A stretch of 64,000 nucleotides of DNA from Ochotona curzoniae (lineage: Eukaryota; Chordata; Mammalia; Lagomorpha; Ochotonidae). Shown here in pieces: positions 45,960 to 59,049 of this stretch. Made by a program: the position numbers and the translations under genes. Position 1 is the first letter of the stretch. Each line of letters begins with the position of its first letter. The stretch is taken from positions 20,844,707 to 20,908,706 of the forward strand of contig NW_024467121.1 of the NCBI RefSeq assembly GCF_017591425.1, given 5' to 3'. The notes under the pieces were generated by a model. It had not been told where the DNA came from, searched no databases, and was given only the letters and a program-made list of their open reading frames with translations.

Positions 45960-46130
45960 GCAGTTAACATTATAAACTTTCCTCTTAACACTGCTTTTGT
46001 TGTATCCCACAGGTTTTAATGAACTGTGTTCTCATTTCATTTCTTTCAAGAAAGTTTTCTTTCCTTTTCACTATCTTGGCATTTCTGTAGGAATAATTAA
46101 CAATCTAAATATCAAATGTGCTGTTAGGAG
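45960..46130 (-). mobile_element. L1M fragment (reverse)
   Basis: 'gttgtatcccacaggtttta' followed by ctcatttcatttctttcaag. Confidence 0.5.
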
Positions 46131-46134
46131 CTTA

Positions 46135-46470
46135 GAGGGCCCAGTGCTGTAGCCTAGTGGCTGAAGTCCTTGCCTTACATGCGCTAGGATCCCATATAGG
46201 CGCCGGTTCTAATCCCGGTTGCCCCGCTTCCCACCCAGCTCCCTGCTTGTTGCCTGGGAAAGCAGTCAAGGACAGCCCAAAGTCTTGGGACCCTGCACTT
46301 GCATGGGAGACACAAAGAGACTCCTGGGTCCTGTCTTCAAACCAGCTTAGCTCCAGCCATTGTGGCCACTATGGGAGTGAAATCACAGGGCAGAGGATCT
46401 TTCTCTTGGTCTCTCCTCCTCTCTTTATATTTGACTTTCCAATAAAAAAAATAGAAAATAATAAAAAAGA
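46135..46470 (+). mobile_element. Lagomorph C-type SINE
   Basis: 'gggcccagtgctgtagccta' head, gcgctaggatcccatataggcgccgg, tail ccaataaaaaaaatag. Confidence 0.92.
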
Positions 46471-46602
46471 AATAACTTAGGGCTTTTTTCACTCTACAAT
46501 TAGGGCTAACTTTATCATTAACTCAATATTTGGCAAAAATTTTAATCACCCTGAGCAAGGTATACCACATGATGCTGTTAAGTAATTAATACTCCCAAAT
46601 TT

Positions 46603-46925
46603 CTGGGACCAGGACTGTAGGTTAGTGGGTAAAGGCACACTGAAAAGCTGGCATCCCATGTGGGCACCTGTTCAAATCCAGGCTGCTTCACTTCTATCCC
46701 AGCTCCTTCCTAATGATCTGAGAAAGCAGAGATGACCTAAGTGCATGGCTCCATGTCATACACATTAAAGATCCTGAGGAAGATCCTGGCTTCAGTCAGA
46801 CCCATCTCAGCCACTGCATTCATCTGGGCAGCGAACCAGCAGGTGGAAGCATGAGTACACCCACTCCTGTCTCCTCCACTCTCACCCTCTTTCTGTAACA
46901 TCAATAATAAAATAATTTTTAGAAA
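46603..46925 (+). mobile_element. Lagomorph C-type SINE, diverged
   Basis: 'gggaccaggactgtaggtta', catcccatgtgggcacctgttcaaatcc, tail aataataaaata. Confidence 0.8.
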
Positions 46926-46934
46926 GCACAACTA

Positions 46935-47243
46935 TTGGGCCCAATGCAACAAGCTAGTGGGTAAATCCTTGCCCTGCATCCGCTAAGATCCCATATGGGC
47001 ACTGGTTTATACCCCAGCTGCTCTACTTCCCATCCAGCTCCCTGCTTGTAACCAGGAAAAGTAGTAGCCTTGGAACACTGAATCCATGTGGGAGACCCAA
47101 TGGAGGCTCCTAGTACCTGGCTTCGGATTAGCTCAACTTTGGCCACTGTGGCCACTGGAGGAGTGAACCAACAGATGGAAGATCTTTCTCTAGGTAATCT
47201 TCCTCTCTCTATATATATCCGCCTTTCCAATAAAAAAAACCCA
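46935..47243 (+). mobile_element. Lagomorph C-type SINE
   Basis: 'gggcccaatgcaacaagcta', ctaagatcccatatgggcac, ends ccaataaaaaaaaccc beside a CA repeat. Confidence 0.88.
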
Positions 47244-47246
47244 CTT

Positions 47247-47273
47247 CACACACACACACACACACACACACAC
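47247..47273 (+). repeat. (CA)n microsatellite
   Basis: 13 perfect CA units directly after a SINE A-tail. Confidence 0.97.
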
Positions 47274-47653
47274 CCCTACTCCTGAAATTTGTAAGCAAAT
47301 CAATGACTGAAGAGAAACAGAAGCACAATATAAATCCCTTGTGGAACAAATCAAAATTAGAAATGCTGGCATATAATTAAATGTATGTATCGCAAAGTCT
47401 AAAATCTGAGGTACAGCTTACTGAAATCTTCTATGTCAGAAAGTTTTCCAATAAACACAGGCAATAAATATTATTTTGCTAAAAATATAGGAAAAGATGT
47501 ATACATTTGCTTTATATTCTGTTTTCTATTGTTCAAGTGATTTATTTAATCTTAAAATAAATGTTATTTTGCATATTTCTGTATTATCTCTGTATATGTT
47601 GTTTACTTTGGTCTTTTTTTCATTAGTAAAATATTTCAAAAGATAGATCTGTC

Positions 47654-47930
47654 TTTGGGCAGGCACTGAGGCAAAGTGGGTTATGCTGTTGATTTGAATA
47701 CCAACATTCCATAAGAGAGCAACTATGCAAGTCCTGTTTGCTACTCCTAAGCTAGGAGCTTCTTCTGGGTCTCCCACGTAGGCGAAGGGCACCAAAGATT
47801 TGGGCCATCTACCACTGCTTTCCCAATCCATAAGCAGGGAGCATCAGAAGTGAAGCAGCTAGGACTAGAACTGGCACCATACAGGATGCCAGTACTACAG
47901 ACAGAGGGTTAGCTTGTTAAGGGTTAGCCT
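47654..47930 (-). mobile_element. SINE remnants (plus-strand 5' piece, then reverse body)
   Basis: 47654-47712 is a plus-oriented SINE head. 47750-47930 is a reverse body ('ggagcttcttctgggtctcc', aagatttgggccatctaccactgc). Probably two nested old insertions. Confidence 0.6.
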
Positions 47931-48149
47931 GTCTGTGATAACCCCAGCAATTTTATTAATATATTTCTTCAGTGACCTGCTTGCAATTACATGAATAAGA
48001 GGCCCAGGAATGGGAGGAGTACTAAACACTAAGATCTAATCACAGAATTTTATTATCATTATTTATTATTACCATTACTTTATCACATTGCAGAAAACAG
48101 TTTCAGTATATCCCAAAGGTCCACCAATTTAGGACTTGATGCACAGACT

Positions 48150-48490
48150 CCTGGACTAATGGATTAAGGACGAAACTTAACCCAATTATGCTGTTTAAAA
48201 GTAAAACCTTGGAAACTGATTAGAGAACCTACAATCACAGCATGTTGTTTTATAAGTAGAGGCCACATAATGGGCAGAGGATGCTTGTCTTACTGCTCCC
48301 TGATTGGCCAGATGGTCCTCCATCTGCATACGTTCTGCCACCTACCCCTTGTCATCAGACACTACACCAACAAGGCCTGCCGATCTTTGAAGTATGAACC
48401 TTGAAACCGAGAATTAAAGTAAACCTTTCTTCCTAAGCAGCACCTCCATATTCTAGTTATAGTAATGAAAAGCAAACTATCCCCAAACAC
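48150..48490 (+). mobile_element. MaLR-type LTR (ORR1/MST/MLT class)
   Basis: 'ttgtcatcagacactacacc', ccgatctttgaagtatgaacc, and 'gaattaaagtaaacctttct' followed by tagttatagtaatgaaaag reproduce the MaLR 3' LTR word order, including its AATAAA-like signal. No internal MaLR sequence is visible. Confidence 0.6.
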
Positions 48491-48589
48491 ACAAACACCT
48501 TACTATCAAATTACTGAAGACCTATTTACTGAATTTCTTTTATCCAGCACATGTCATTCTTTTAAAAAAAAAAAAAAATTAGAAGCCAT

Positions 48590-50150
48590 GCTACAGGGCA
48601 AAGAAAACAATGAACATCAAAACTAGAGTTAGACATGCCAGAAATGTTGGAATTATCAGACCAGGAATTTCAGCAACTATTACTAACATGTCAAGGGCTT
48701 TAGCATAAAAAGTAAAAAAACATAAGAGAATATATGGACAATACAAGCACAGCACGGGAAATTTTAAGAAAGAATCAGAAATGTTAGAAATCAAAAAACT
48801 AGCTAATAGCAAATGTATGTGATGGCTCATTGGTAGACTGGAATACCACTAAACAAACTTTGAGGTTGAAAATACCACAATAGGGCCCGGCACAATAGTG
48901 TAGAGTCCTTGCCTTGAATGCGCTGGGATCCCATATGGGTGCCAATTCTAATCCCAGGGACCCTGCTTCCCATCTAGCTCCCTGCCTGTGGCCTAGAAAA
49001 GCAGCAGAGGATGGTCCAAAGCTTTGGGACCCTGCACCTGCATGGTAGACCCAGAAGAAGCTCCTGCATCCTGGCTTCAGATTGGCTTAGCTCCAGCCAT
49101 TGCGGCCGCTTGGGGAGTGGACCATCGGACAGAAGATATTCCTTTCTGTCTCTCCTCCTCTCTGGATATCTGCCTTTCCAATAAAAATAAATAAACCTTT
49201 AAAAAAAAAAAGAAAACATGATAATAAAAACTTGAAAAGCAAAAAAGCAGAGAGAAGATAGCAAGTAAGGAAGTGAGGTAGAAGAACAGAACAAATACCA
49301 AAGAGCTATGATATAACTACATAAAGAAGGAAAAATAGAAAGGGACAGAAATAATAACCGAAGCAAAAATTAATGACCATTTCGCAAAATTAACATCAGA
49401 TACAAAAATCTCAGGGAGGATTCAACAGAATAAATGCACTCCTATCACCCAAAGAAAACAAAGATTATATATAATTTTCAAACATTTTCAAATATAAGTC
49501 CAAAGATAAATAATCTGAAAGAACCAGGGAAGTAAAGGGGGGAAAAACAACCCTCACTCAGAGAACAAGGATAAAAATTACATTTAAGTTTTTCCTTAGA
49601 AATCAGCAAAGACTGATGCTGCGCTTGATTCATAACTGCCAAAATTTGAAAGCGACAAAGACATATAAGACAAATGAATAAACTGTGATATATCCAGGCA
49701 ATCGAATATTATTCACTAAGAAGTAATGACAATAAAGCCTTGAAAAGACATGGAAAGAACTGTATACATTACCTAGATAAGTCAATCTGCAAAAACTATA
49801 TACTGTAACTATGTAACATCCCGAAAAAAATAAAATATGAGACAACGAAAACGCAGTGGCGTTAAGGGATTTGGGATAAGAAGGAATAGACAGAATATAC
49901 AAGATTTGAAGACAGTGAAATATACCATGATACTACAATGGTAGACACATGTCACATAAATTCTGGCCTTTAGGTGCAAACGATGTGTCACTGCAGATTC
50001 AACAACATGTAACAAAAATATATTCTGGTGATGGATGGTGATGGTGGAAGAGGTTGTATTTATGGCAGAGGATGGGGAGAAGGAGTAGAGAATAAAAACC
50101 TCTATACCTTTCACTGAATTCTGATATGACCCCAAAACTAGTCTAAGAAA
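48590..50150 (+). mobile_element. HAL1/L1ME-type LINE, old, interrupted by a SINE
   Basis: 'gttagacatgccagaaatgt' and gagaatatatggacaatac..., later 'aaactgtgatatatccaggc', ttattcactaagaagtaatgac, acaaaaatatattctggtgatgg. These are word orders of old HAL1/L1ME elements. Split at 48882-49213. Confidence 0.55.
48883..49213 (+). mobile_element. Lagomorph C-type SINE inserted in the HAL1-like element
   Basis: 'agggcccggcacaatagtgt' head, gaatgcgctgggatcccatatgggtgcc, ends ccaataaaaataaataaacc with an A-run. Confidence 0.93.
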
Positions 50151-50431
50151 TAAAGTTTATTAATTTTAAGAGTATATATGTAGGTAAAAAGGTATTCACT
50201 TAGAAATTACTCTCAATTCCTGCCCTTGTATGCCTCATTGCCCCTTGACCCTAGTCTCCTTATACAACCATTATTATTAAGTCCTACATGTCCTTGATAT
50301 TTTCCTCATATATTTATATTTCTGTATTTCTTAAAGAACATCTACAAAAATAAACTAAAAAAGCTTATAGGAAACATTGCCACACTGCCCCAAAAGGAGG
50401 GAAAGAAATCAGAAATGATAATCAAGGTACA

Positions 50432-50720
50432 GTGATAATTTGATGTGGTGGCAACAACACTGCCACAATCATAACACCCAGTTTGAGTTTCAGCTCTGTT
50501 TCCAATCATGCTTCCTGATAATTCACTCTATGGGAGACAACAAGTATTTGCTGGTGCACATAGGTCCCGATCATGCAAAGGGGAAAACTGGAATGAGCTC
50601 CCAGTCTCTGGTTTCAACCTGACTCAGCACTGGCTGTTGCGGGCATCTGAGGAAGAAACCAGTATAAGACAGTGGTGTGTGGGTGTGGTGGATGGGTATG
50701 TTATTTGTGACTCTCCATTA
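50432..50720 (+). mobile_element. Old SINE, diverged
   Basis: 'gatgtggtggcaacaacact', cagtttgagtttcagctctg, gggcatctgaggaagaaacc. 3' part replaced by G/T-rich repeat. Confidence 0.5.
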
Positions 50721-50749
50721 TTCCCATATCTGAAGACAAAACCAACAGA

Positions 50750-50792
50750 TGGTAGTGGGGTGGGGGTGTAGGTGTAGGGGTGTGTGTGTGTC
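50750..50792 (+). repeat. G/T-rich simple repeat
   Basis: tagtggggtgggggtgtaggtgtaggggtgtgtgtg; G-tracts could form a quadruplex. Confidence 0.8.
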
Positions 50793-50799
50793 TATTTGC

Positions 50800-51830
50800 A
50801 ACTGTCCATTATTCACTTATCTCCTAGTGCATCTGATGCATCCCTTAAACAGAAATGTTCACATGAAAACTTTTTTGTTCTTAGTAGACCAATAATATAC
50901 TTACATAATTCCTGAAATAAAAAAAGGACACACAAAAAGATTTCCTTCCTTAACCCATTAAGTTCCAAATTTTCAATGTATGAATACTTTTATAATTTTA
51001 TTTCGAAGCTACCAAATGAGGCAGCTATTACTCATTAAATTTTTATAGATGCTTGGACGATGGGACACAATGAATTAAATAGTCTCTTCTATTCTTTTCA
51101 TGTATTCTGTAATTCCTTATATTTAAAGTTCGTGAATTTTAAAACATTTTGAAATGTTATTAACTACATCCTCTACAAAACTAACTTACATAATAAACTG
51201 CTTGAAATACCGCACTGCCATTTTCTAAAGAAGTTTTTACCATAAATGTTTAATGAAAGCCTCTAAAAACTGAAAAAAGAAAAAAAATTCTACATTGCCA
51301 AATACTTTTGTCAGCTTATTAGCTACCAGGTTATAGCATAAAGTCGACAGCACAAGTCTCAAGAAATCATATTCTAGTACCAAAATCTATCACCTATTGA
51401 AGTCAACTTGAACAGTCTTCTAAGTATTCTTGAAAACTGCCATTTAATTGCCTATGTGATTTTCCCCTTCCTTCCTTCCTGTCTTGAAAATGTCTGCCTA
51501 TCTGCCACATAAACCTTCTTATCCTCTGAAGTGTTCTTTCCTGAAAAATGATACTCAAAAGAACATAAATTCGGAGTGAGTCTCAGAGGCTGTTTCTGCA
51601 TCTACAGAATGAAGCAACTTCTATTTTAGATCATATCTAAATCATAGAATTATTGTTAAGATTTAGAAATAGGCGAACTCCATTTCTCTGAGCTCATGGT
51701 AGTTGGCTTGTATATCCCATTTAGGAATTCACAGGCTCAATTTACTCCATCTCTAACACTTGCACTAACAATTAACTTGTGCTATTTTCCTGATTTCCTT
51801 TATTTTCAGTGCCATCCACTCCTACAAAAC
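50800..51830. other. CDC42BPA intron, no recognised feature
   Basis: AT-rich single-copy-looking sequence inside the 12.9-kb intron. Confidence 0.5.
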
Positions 51831-51831
51831 C

Positions 51832-51854
51832 AAAAAAAAAAAAAAAAAAAAAAA
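51832..51854 (+). repeat. A23 homopolymer
   Basis: Pure A run with no recognisable SINE or LINE 3' end in front of it. Confidence 0.95.
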
Positions 51855-52004
51855 CCCAGCAACTAAATAAACTGCTACCTACAGATCTAGTCACCCTCAC
51901 AAGTAAAATTAAAATGACATTTTATATAAAATAAAAAAACAGAGCTAGAGAAAATACACAATGCCCTTGAAAAAGAGATTCTGTTTATCTCAAAGTCTGA
52001 GTTA

Positions 52005-52265
52005 AAAAGGGAGAGAGGGAGAGAGATAGAGGAATGTCTTCTGTTGCCTCACTCTCCAGATGTCTTGAAGCCAAACACCAGAAGCTTCTTCTGGGTCTCA
52101 CACAAGAGTGACAGGGGCCCAGGTACTTGGGGCAGCATCTGCTTTTTTCAGCACCTTAGCAGGAAGCTAGATCAGAAGTGGACCAGGTGGGACTTGAACT
52201 GGTGCTCATTTGAGATGCTGGTGTCACAGACAGTGGCTCAACCAGCTCCACCACAATGCTGGTCC
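52005..52265 (-). mobile_element. Lagomorph C-type SINE, older subtype (reverse)
   Basis: Purine head gggagagagggagagag, 'agcttcttctgggtctcaca', ggggcccaggtacttgggg, ends caatgctggtcc. Confidence 0.75.
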
Positions 52266-52359
52266 CAATACAAGGCCTTTTTTCTTGCAGAAAAACGTAT
52301 TGTTATGAATATTTTCACTGGAAAGGAAGGGAAGAAAAGGAGGGGAATGGAGGAGGGAC

Positions 52360-52643
52360 AAGACAGCAGCATTCTATATGGGTACTGGTTCAAGTCCTGA
52401 CTACTCCATTTCTGACTCAACTCTTTGCTACTGCTCCTGGGAAAGCAGAGGATAGCCCAAGTGCTTGTGCCCCTGCCACCCATGCGTGAGACCTGAAACA
52501 AGCTCCTGAGTTCAGCCTGGCCCAATCCTAGGTGTTATATTCATTTGGGGAGTAAACAAGTAAAGAGAAGATTTTTGTGTCTCTCCTTCTCTCTCAGTAA
52601 CTCTGCCTTTCAAATAAATAAAATAAATCATATTTTAAAAAGT
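52360..52643 (+). mobile_element. Lagomorph C-type SINE
   Basis: 'ttctatatgggtactggttc', ctgggaaagcagaggatagccc, tail caaataaataaaataaatc. Confidence 0.8.
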
Positions 52644-52900
52644 GTGTTGTAGAAATACTGATTGTAAGTGGAAACATTCAGATCACGTTACATATACATG
52701 TATTTTTAAGCAGGTGTACTCATTCATTAATCCTTACAAATAATGAAATTAACAACAAAAGTATAAACAATCAGAATTCTTTTAAAATAAACTATCATGG
52801 CCGATGAAAAATTCAAGCTTAAAATTAATGATATGGTAAAACAAACCTGTTTCAAATGTTATATGATAATGATGTCTGAGCCAGATGTAAGGAGCACTCA

Positions 52901-53128
<228 letters not shown>

Positions 53129-53151
53129 TTATCATATACAAAAAGCTATGT

Positions 53152-53410
53152 AAGGGCGATTGACTTAAATGTTGAGTTAACCTGCATTCTCTATTGGATT
53201 GCTGGGGTTCAAGCCCTGACTGCTTCTAATTCCAGCCTTCAGTTAACACCCACAAGTGAGGCACTGATGGCTCAAGCATGTGGCTGTGGCACCCCAAGAG
53301 AGAATCAAATGCGTTCCAGGTTCCTCAGTTCAGCCTGAGGAACTACAGCTGTGGCAGGCACTTAGAGGAGAAAATCCATCCTCTGTCTCTTTGCCTTTCA
53401 AATAAAAACT
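53152..53410 (+). mobile_element. Older tRNA-derived SINE
   Basis: 'ggcgattgacttaaatgttg', ggggttcaagccctgac (B box), caaataaaaactg tail. About 100 bp upstream of the 52902-53050 exon. Confidence 0.65.
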
Positions 53411-53419
53411 GTTGTAAGA

Positions 53420-55775
53420 TAATCAATCACACTAAGACCACTAAATTTCATACAGCAGTTTAAATTTTTAAAAACAAACTTTTAAAATTGGGGCACAGAA
53501 CACAAGATTAATATTCTTCTATTGTAATTCACAAAGTAACAGTATCATCCACAAAGCTTTGCCAGCAATTCAAAGGTAGAACACCTGAATTCTACAAATA
53601 ATTACTAAGAAAAACTCAGAACAGAGTATACTCCTTAAGCTGAAAAAATACATCTTAATTATCACTACATTTTCCTTATTTTACCTTGGATTAATAAGGA
53701 TTTTGAAATAACAAATATCAATTTATGGATTACCATTTGGAAGCCAATATTATACAGAATGTAGTAATGTATATCATAAATGTTTCTTCTCCAACTTCTG
53801 ACACTACAAATTTAAGTACTGATTCATCTCAAGTAAATGTAAAGACAAAGTTGTTAGATTACAGATGATGTTACAGCTTTATGTCATGCTCTAGATTGCT
53901 TTATAAACATGTTACATATACACATGTACAAGCATACATTACATTATGTGTATAAGAAGAAAAGCAGGTGTAGTAGGGTATCATTTGTATAGTCAGAGAA
54001 AACTTGTATTCAAATCATGACTTCATGTTCTGTATAGTTTTAAAAATCAATGCCTTTGATATCTCATTCTTAATGTACCTAACTACAACACATTCTTCAC
54101 AGTATTAGCATTCAGCATGAAAGCTAGTACACAGAAGATATTTACACATCAGCTTCAATATTTGAAGGTAATTTTATTAGAGAATGGAGATACAACTTCA
54201 AGAACTGTCACTGAGTTGATGATTTAGACAGTTAAGAAAATTAAAATTTTTTCTATTAGTATTATATTAAAATCATAAGCATCTGAATACACATCACATA
54301 TTTTTAAAGACTTCAAAATTAGGGAAATTCAAAAACTGAGTGTATTTCAAATCCGGATATAGGCTTACTTGCTCTAGTTAATAATCCTAATATTAACAGA
54401 TTCTATCCTGATGATGAGAAAAAAATAATACAACAAACTTGTGTTAACATTAACATATTGCTAGAAACAGCAATAGACATAAAGAAAAAATCCACTTCAA
54501 AAAATATTCTGAGCACAGTAAGAAGAAAATTTTTAAAAAGGAAGTCTGGTGTTTAAACTGCAATTTAATATTTATGCATGTGAAATCATAAATTAAAACT
54601 CATTCCTTCGATATACACTGAGTGTCAACCAAGATTTTTCTTTTCTAACCAACATAGTGAATAAAACTCAGAGGGTAAAGAGATGAAAGGCTCTTGTATT
54701 AAAGGCTTTTTTTTCTCTTGAAACTGTACTTGATTCTTATCATACCAGAGTACCAAGATCTGAGAACAGTGGTAAACCCCTAAAAATATTTTTAACATTT
54801 TTACAACTCATGGTCACCATTCAAAATTTGAGCTGCTTAAATCATAATCTATCTTTTCTCTTCACCCACACTTCTGTGTGCTTTCATTCAATACACCAAA
54901 AAATTTAACAGATAACTTCCCCTCCAACCTTTCAATATGCCTTGCTGAAACTCTTGCATGGCAAAATAATAATAATAATCCTGAGACAACCAAAAATGAA
55001 AGCCAACCTTACTTGCAATTGGATTATAGTGTTACAGATCAAAAGTAAAGTCAAATACTAGCATCACATGAGAACAAAACTCTTGTCACATTGTCAATTA
55101 TACGTAAATGTGTGTATACATGTGCACACAGTAAATTCAACACAAATACCCATCCATTCAATTTAACAACTGAGCATCTAACACACTAAGTTCTATCCTA
55201 TGTTTTTTAAACAAATCTGAAAAAAATTCACATTATATAAAAGAAACAAGCGTCCAGAAGCAACACTAATGGTCATGAATTCTGTAATTTTCTATTTAAA
55301 TTTTTTTAAACATTGTCTTCATTCCATTGAATCTATTTTATTACTCTCCAGTGGGTTACAACCTACAATTTGACAAGCATTATTGAACTCTACACAAAAG
55401 CAATATAAAGGTAAATAATATGATGACATTGCTGAAATACCTGGATATGGCCTGAAATGTGATAACCTCTCCAATAACTATTATGGGGTGACATAAATCT
55501 TTAAGACAGTAAGGTTCATGTCACTTACTTAAGTTTTTTAAACTGTCAAAAAAATTTAAGATACAAACATGAATGTTAGTCACATAATGGCAATACCTAA
55601 TACATGTAAAGGTAAAACAATGAGAAAGATGAATTAAAACTGGAAATTCTGAGTTACTATTTTAAGATACAGAATTTGAGCACAATTTAAAAAAATTAAC
55701 AAGACTTCAAGAGCAGCAAGGAAGGAGAAATGACTGGTATCAATGGTAAAATGAACAGTAAAAATACAGACAAAT
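53420..55775. other. CDC42BPA intron, repeat-poor stretch
   Basis: 2.3 kb without any recognised transposon, unusual for this window. It could hold conserved non-coding sequence, but nothing specific is visible. Confidence 0.45.
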
Positions 55776-55777
55776 GA

Positions 55778-56019
55778 AGGGCAGGAATTTAGCATAGTGA
55801 CTTGGGATATTTACATCCACTTCCCAGGGCCTGTGTTCAATTCTCGGCTCCAGTTTCCACTTAGGTGGGAGACTTGCACTGAGTTCACAGTTCCTAGCTT
55901 TGGCCCTCGCCCAGCTGTAACTGGTTCAGGCATTTGGAGATGAAATGGCAGACTCGACATCTCCCACTCATTCTCTACATGTTTCTATGCCTTTCAAATG
56001 AACTTTGTAAGTAAAATTT
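55778..56019 (+). mobile_element. Older SINE, diverged
   Basis: 'agggcaggaatttagcatag', gtgttcaattctcggc, ends caaatgaactttgtaag. Confidence 0.6.
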
Positions 56020-56338
56020 TATTTAAAAATTTATTGATTTCAAAAAATGACAGGGAAGTGGGGAGAAAGAGCAGGGATGAGAGAGAGATATCTTCCATCC
56101 TCTTGTTCAGTCCTCAAATAACAGCCAGGACTAGGCCAGGCTGAAGCCAGGAGCTTTTTCTAGATCTCCCAAATGGGCAGCATGGGCCCAAACACTTAGC
56201 CCATCTTCTGCTGCTTTTCCCAGGCTAACAGCAGGGCACTGAAATGAAGTAGAACAGCCTGGATACAAACCAGTACCCATATGAGATGCCAGCAACAAAT
56301 GTGGCAGCTTTACCAAGTACGACACAATACCAGATCCA
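56020..56338 (-). mobile_element. Lagomorph C-type SINE (reverse), tail-to-tail with the previous SINE
   Basis: 'tttatttaaaaatttattga' head, gaagccaggagctttttctagatctcc, ends acaataccagatcc. Confidence 0.75.
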
Positions 56339-56344
56339 ACAGGA

Positions 56345-58065
56345 TTTTCTTTTTTTTTAATAAAAGCAAAACACAATCAAACACAAAGTATGTTGAATGC
56401 GAGCTATTCTACTTCCACTGAGGCTAAAAAAGATCTGAGGTTATACACAATATTTCTGATATTTATTTTAAAAATACCGTATCTTACTCTACAGACCACT
56501 TCACTGCACCAATCCTCCTTCCTTCAGTTTCCATGGTGCCTCTGGCCAATTCCATTCATGTCTTCTTGGATATCTCTACTTTTGTATTCTCTAGGCACAA
56601 CACTTTCATATTTAACATGTACTACTCAGTTATTCCCGCATTTCATCTTATTCATTGTTATCTATAACTTTTTTTGAAAAGGGTTGTATGGTTTAGGCTT
56701 CAAAGGACAGAAGCAAAATCACAGACATTAGAAGTTTTCCTCATAACAAGGGTTCTTCACAAGATTCACAAGAAAACGGACATTATGAAAAAATTGCACA
56801 TATTTCAATTATTTTTACACAAAAATAAACGTCTTTTAATACTAATCTTCCACTAATTCTTGAAGTGCCTTCATAGATAGAAAGAAAACAAATTTCCACA
56901 CATTTCCCTGATTTTACAATTAGCCACTGATATTTTACTCAATATGCTCAATTATTCAACTTACTGTTCTCACCAAAAGCCTAATGATCTTTATTTTCTC
57001 TGTATGCATTTATTTGACTACTATGATAAAACATGATATAAAGAGTGTCAACTGGTCTTCCAAGCTTGACTAACAAATGAGCTACTCAGAACCTTACTAC
57101 AATAGCAGACTTGTTTTCATTGTTAATATTTTTGTGAATAAATTCAGCTGTGATATGATAATTTGTTTAAATTGTTCTAGCCTTCCTGCTCAATGCTTTC
57201 CTAAGAATTGAAAATGTGAGGGGAGTGACTAATCAAGAAAAATAGATATATCTATACTAGTTTTTAATTTCTCTGATTCCCCACAAGAGGATGTGAGATT
57301 AAGAAGAGCTCCTTTGTCCCACTCACCACTGAATCTCCACATTTGGAGAACAATGCTTAATATATAGCATGTTCCCAATATACAAATGTCCTATTCATTT
57401 TCATATATTTTAAGTACAAGCCTAGCACAGAGCAGAATCTCAAAATACATTTGCTAAAATAAATAAGAGTAGAGTCAGAAAATGAATAGCCTTTAATAGT
57501 AGGATAAGGAATTGTATAGCAAAATGCGATGGGCATAATCTTTTCCTACTATTTATTTCTTCATTCTTATTTGTTTCTTACTATTTGCCAGTGGCAATAA
57601 TATTTTGCTTTTTTCTAAAGCTCTTTTCAAGATTTTTGTAAAGTGGTTTATCAGGTCAATATAAAGTCAGACATAAACCATAGGTTTAAAATAAGAACTC
57701 TACTTCACCTAGCACATGAGAATTTGAAAAATATTTGAAACTCGACCAAGCAACAGAATATTGTGAATGAAATATATTGATGAAATCATGAAAATAAAAA
57801 GTCCTGGACACATTCCACACAATTTATCTGAGAGATATTGAATCTCTGAATTTCATTTTGATTTTTTATAAAAAAGACACACACACACACACACACAAAT
57901 CCAATGGAAATGTACCAAATCACTGAAGAAAAAGCATCATAAGAGTTTATCCTCTGAAATACAGTGATTTCTTTATATAAATTTTACAATTAAACAATGC
58001 TCATGAGATAATAATACTAAATTCTGGAAATAAATTGGTAAGCATACAAAAATATTAAAATGGTT
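56345..58065. other. CDC42BPA intron, no clear feature
   Basis: AT-rich. A weak L2/MIR-like run near 57290-57480 and the AC repeat at 57877 are the only marks. Confidence 0.45.
57877..57897 (+). repeat. (AC)n microsatellite
   Basis: About 10 AC units, 174 bp beyond the donor of the 58071-58166 exon. Confidence 0.95.
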
Positions 58066-58070
58066 CTTAC

Positions 58071-58166
58071 TAAATTATTGTCATCTTGGAAAGCATAGTG
58101 CAAGGTTGTAATCCATTTATTATCTCCATTCACTAATACATCCCTTTCTTCACGAAAACATGCTGT
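58071..58166 (-). CDS. CDC42BPA: CDC42BPA coding exon: kinase N-lobe (residues about 119-150)
   Basis: A 96-nt, phase 0-0 exon encoding 32 residues from [11 protein letters not shown] to the end of FQDDNNL. It is the helix-C region of the kinase N-lobe: the glutamate in FREER is the expected helix-C partner of the ATP-binding lysine, which sits in the preceding, unseen exon. It is followed by beta-4 (WITTLHYAF). The acceptor is a pyrimidine-rich tract ending cttttcag and the donor is gtaagaac. Reading frame, length and splice sites all agree, and the protein appears identical to human over this stretch. It is the most 5' exon present; 58167-64000 holds only intron and repeats. Confidence 0.96.
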
Positions 58167-58481
58167 CTGAAAAGAAAAGAAGAAATGTTTTAGAAAAATC
58201 AAAGGTTAATATAGAGAAAAACTATGCAAACAACTACTTAAAACCATTACATTATTTCTATTCTGGAAAAGGAACATACATAGTATTACATGACTTTTTA
58301 ATCGTTCAAATTTCCAAACAACCTTAGAAACTAGACAGACACATTTTAGCACATTTTAAAAAAATTCCTTGTATTAAAAATAGTTATGGTCAAAACAATC
58401 AGAAAAGTATAAAAAATAATTTTACTAACAATCACAGACTATATCTTGCAGATAATATGAATGACCAAGAAAGAACACTGA

Positions 58482-58818
58482 GGGGCTACGGGGTGGCGTA
58501 GGCAAAGCAAGCTAATGCTCCACTCCGTAGCGCAAGCATCCCATTTGGTGCCAATTCGTGTCCTCACTGCTCCACTTCCAATTTAGCTCTCTGTGGCCTC
58601 TGAGAGCAGCAAAGGATGCCCCAAATCCTTGGAACCCTACATCCACATAGGAGACCCAAAAGAAGGTCCCGACTCCCAGCTTTGGATTAGCTCAGCTCTG
58701 GCCATTATGGCCATTTGGAGAGTGAATCAGTGAATGGAAAAACTCTTCTCTGATTCTTCCTTTCTGTAAAAATCTGCCTTTCAAATTAAACAAGTAAATC
58801 TATGAAAAAAAAAAAAAA
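58482..58818 (+). mobile_element. Lagomorph C-type SINE
   Basis: 'gaggggctacggggtggcgt' head, gtagcgcaagcatcccatttgg, tail caaattaaacaagtaaatc and A-run. Confidence 0.85.
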
Positions 58819-59045
58819 GGTTTCAAGACAGAAGGATAGAACAAAATCTTCATCTGCTAGCTCACTCCCCAAACGGCTACAACAGCCAGAGGTAGGCCAG
58901 ACCAAAGCCAGAAGTCATTTTCTCAGGCACATTCAGCAGGAAAATGAATCAGAAGCGGAGCACCCGGGACTCAAACTGGTGTCCACAGGGGACACCAGTA
59001 TTGTAGTAAGCAGCTTACCCCATTGCTCCAAATTGCCAGTCCCAG
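58819..59045 (-). mobile_element. Lagomorph C-type SINE, partial (reverse)
   Basis: 'catctgctagctcactcccc', ggtaggccagacc, aaattgccagtccc end. Shares its boundary with the preceding SINE's A-tail. Confidence 0.7.
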
Positions 59046-59049
59046 TTCT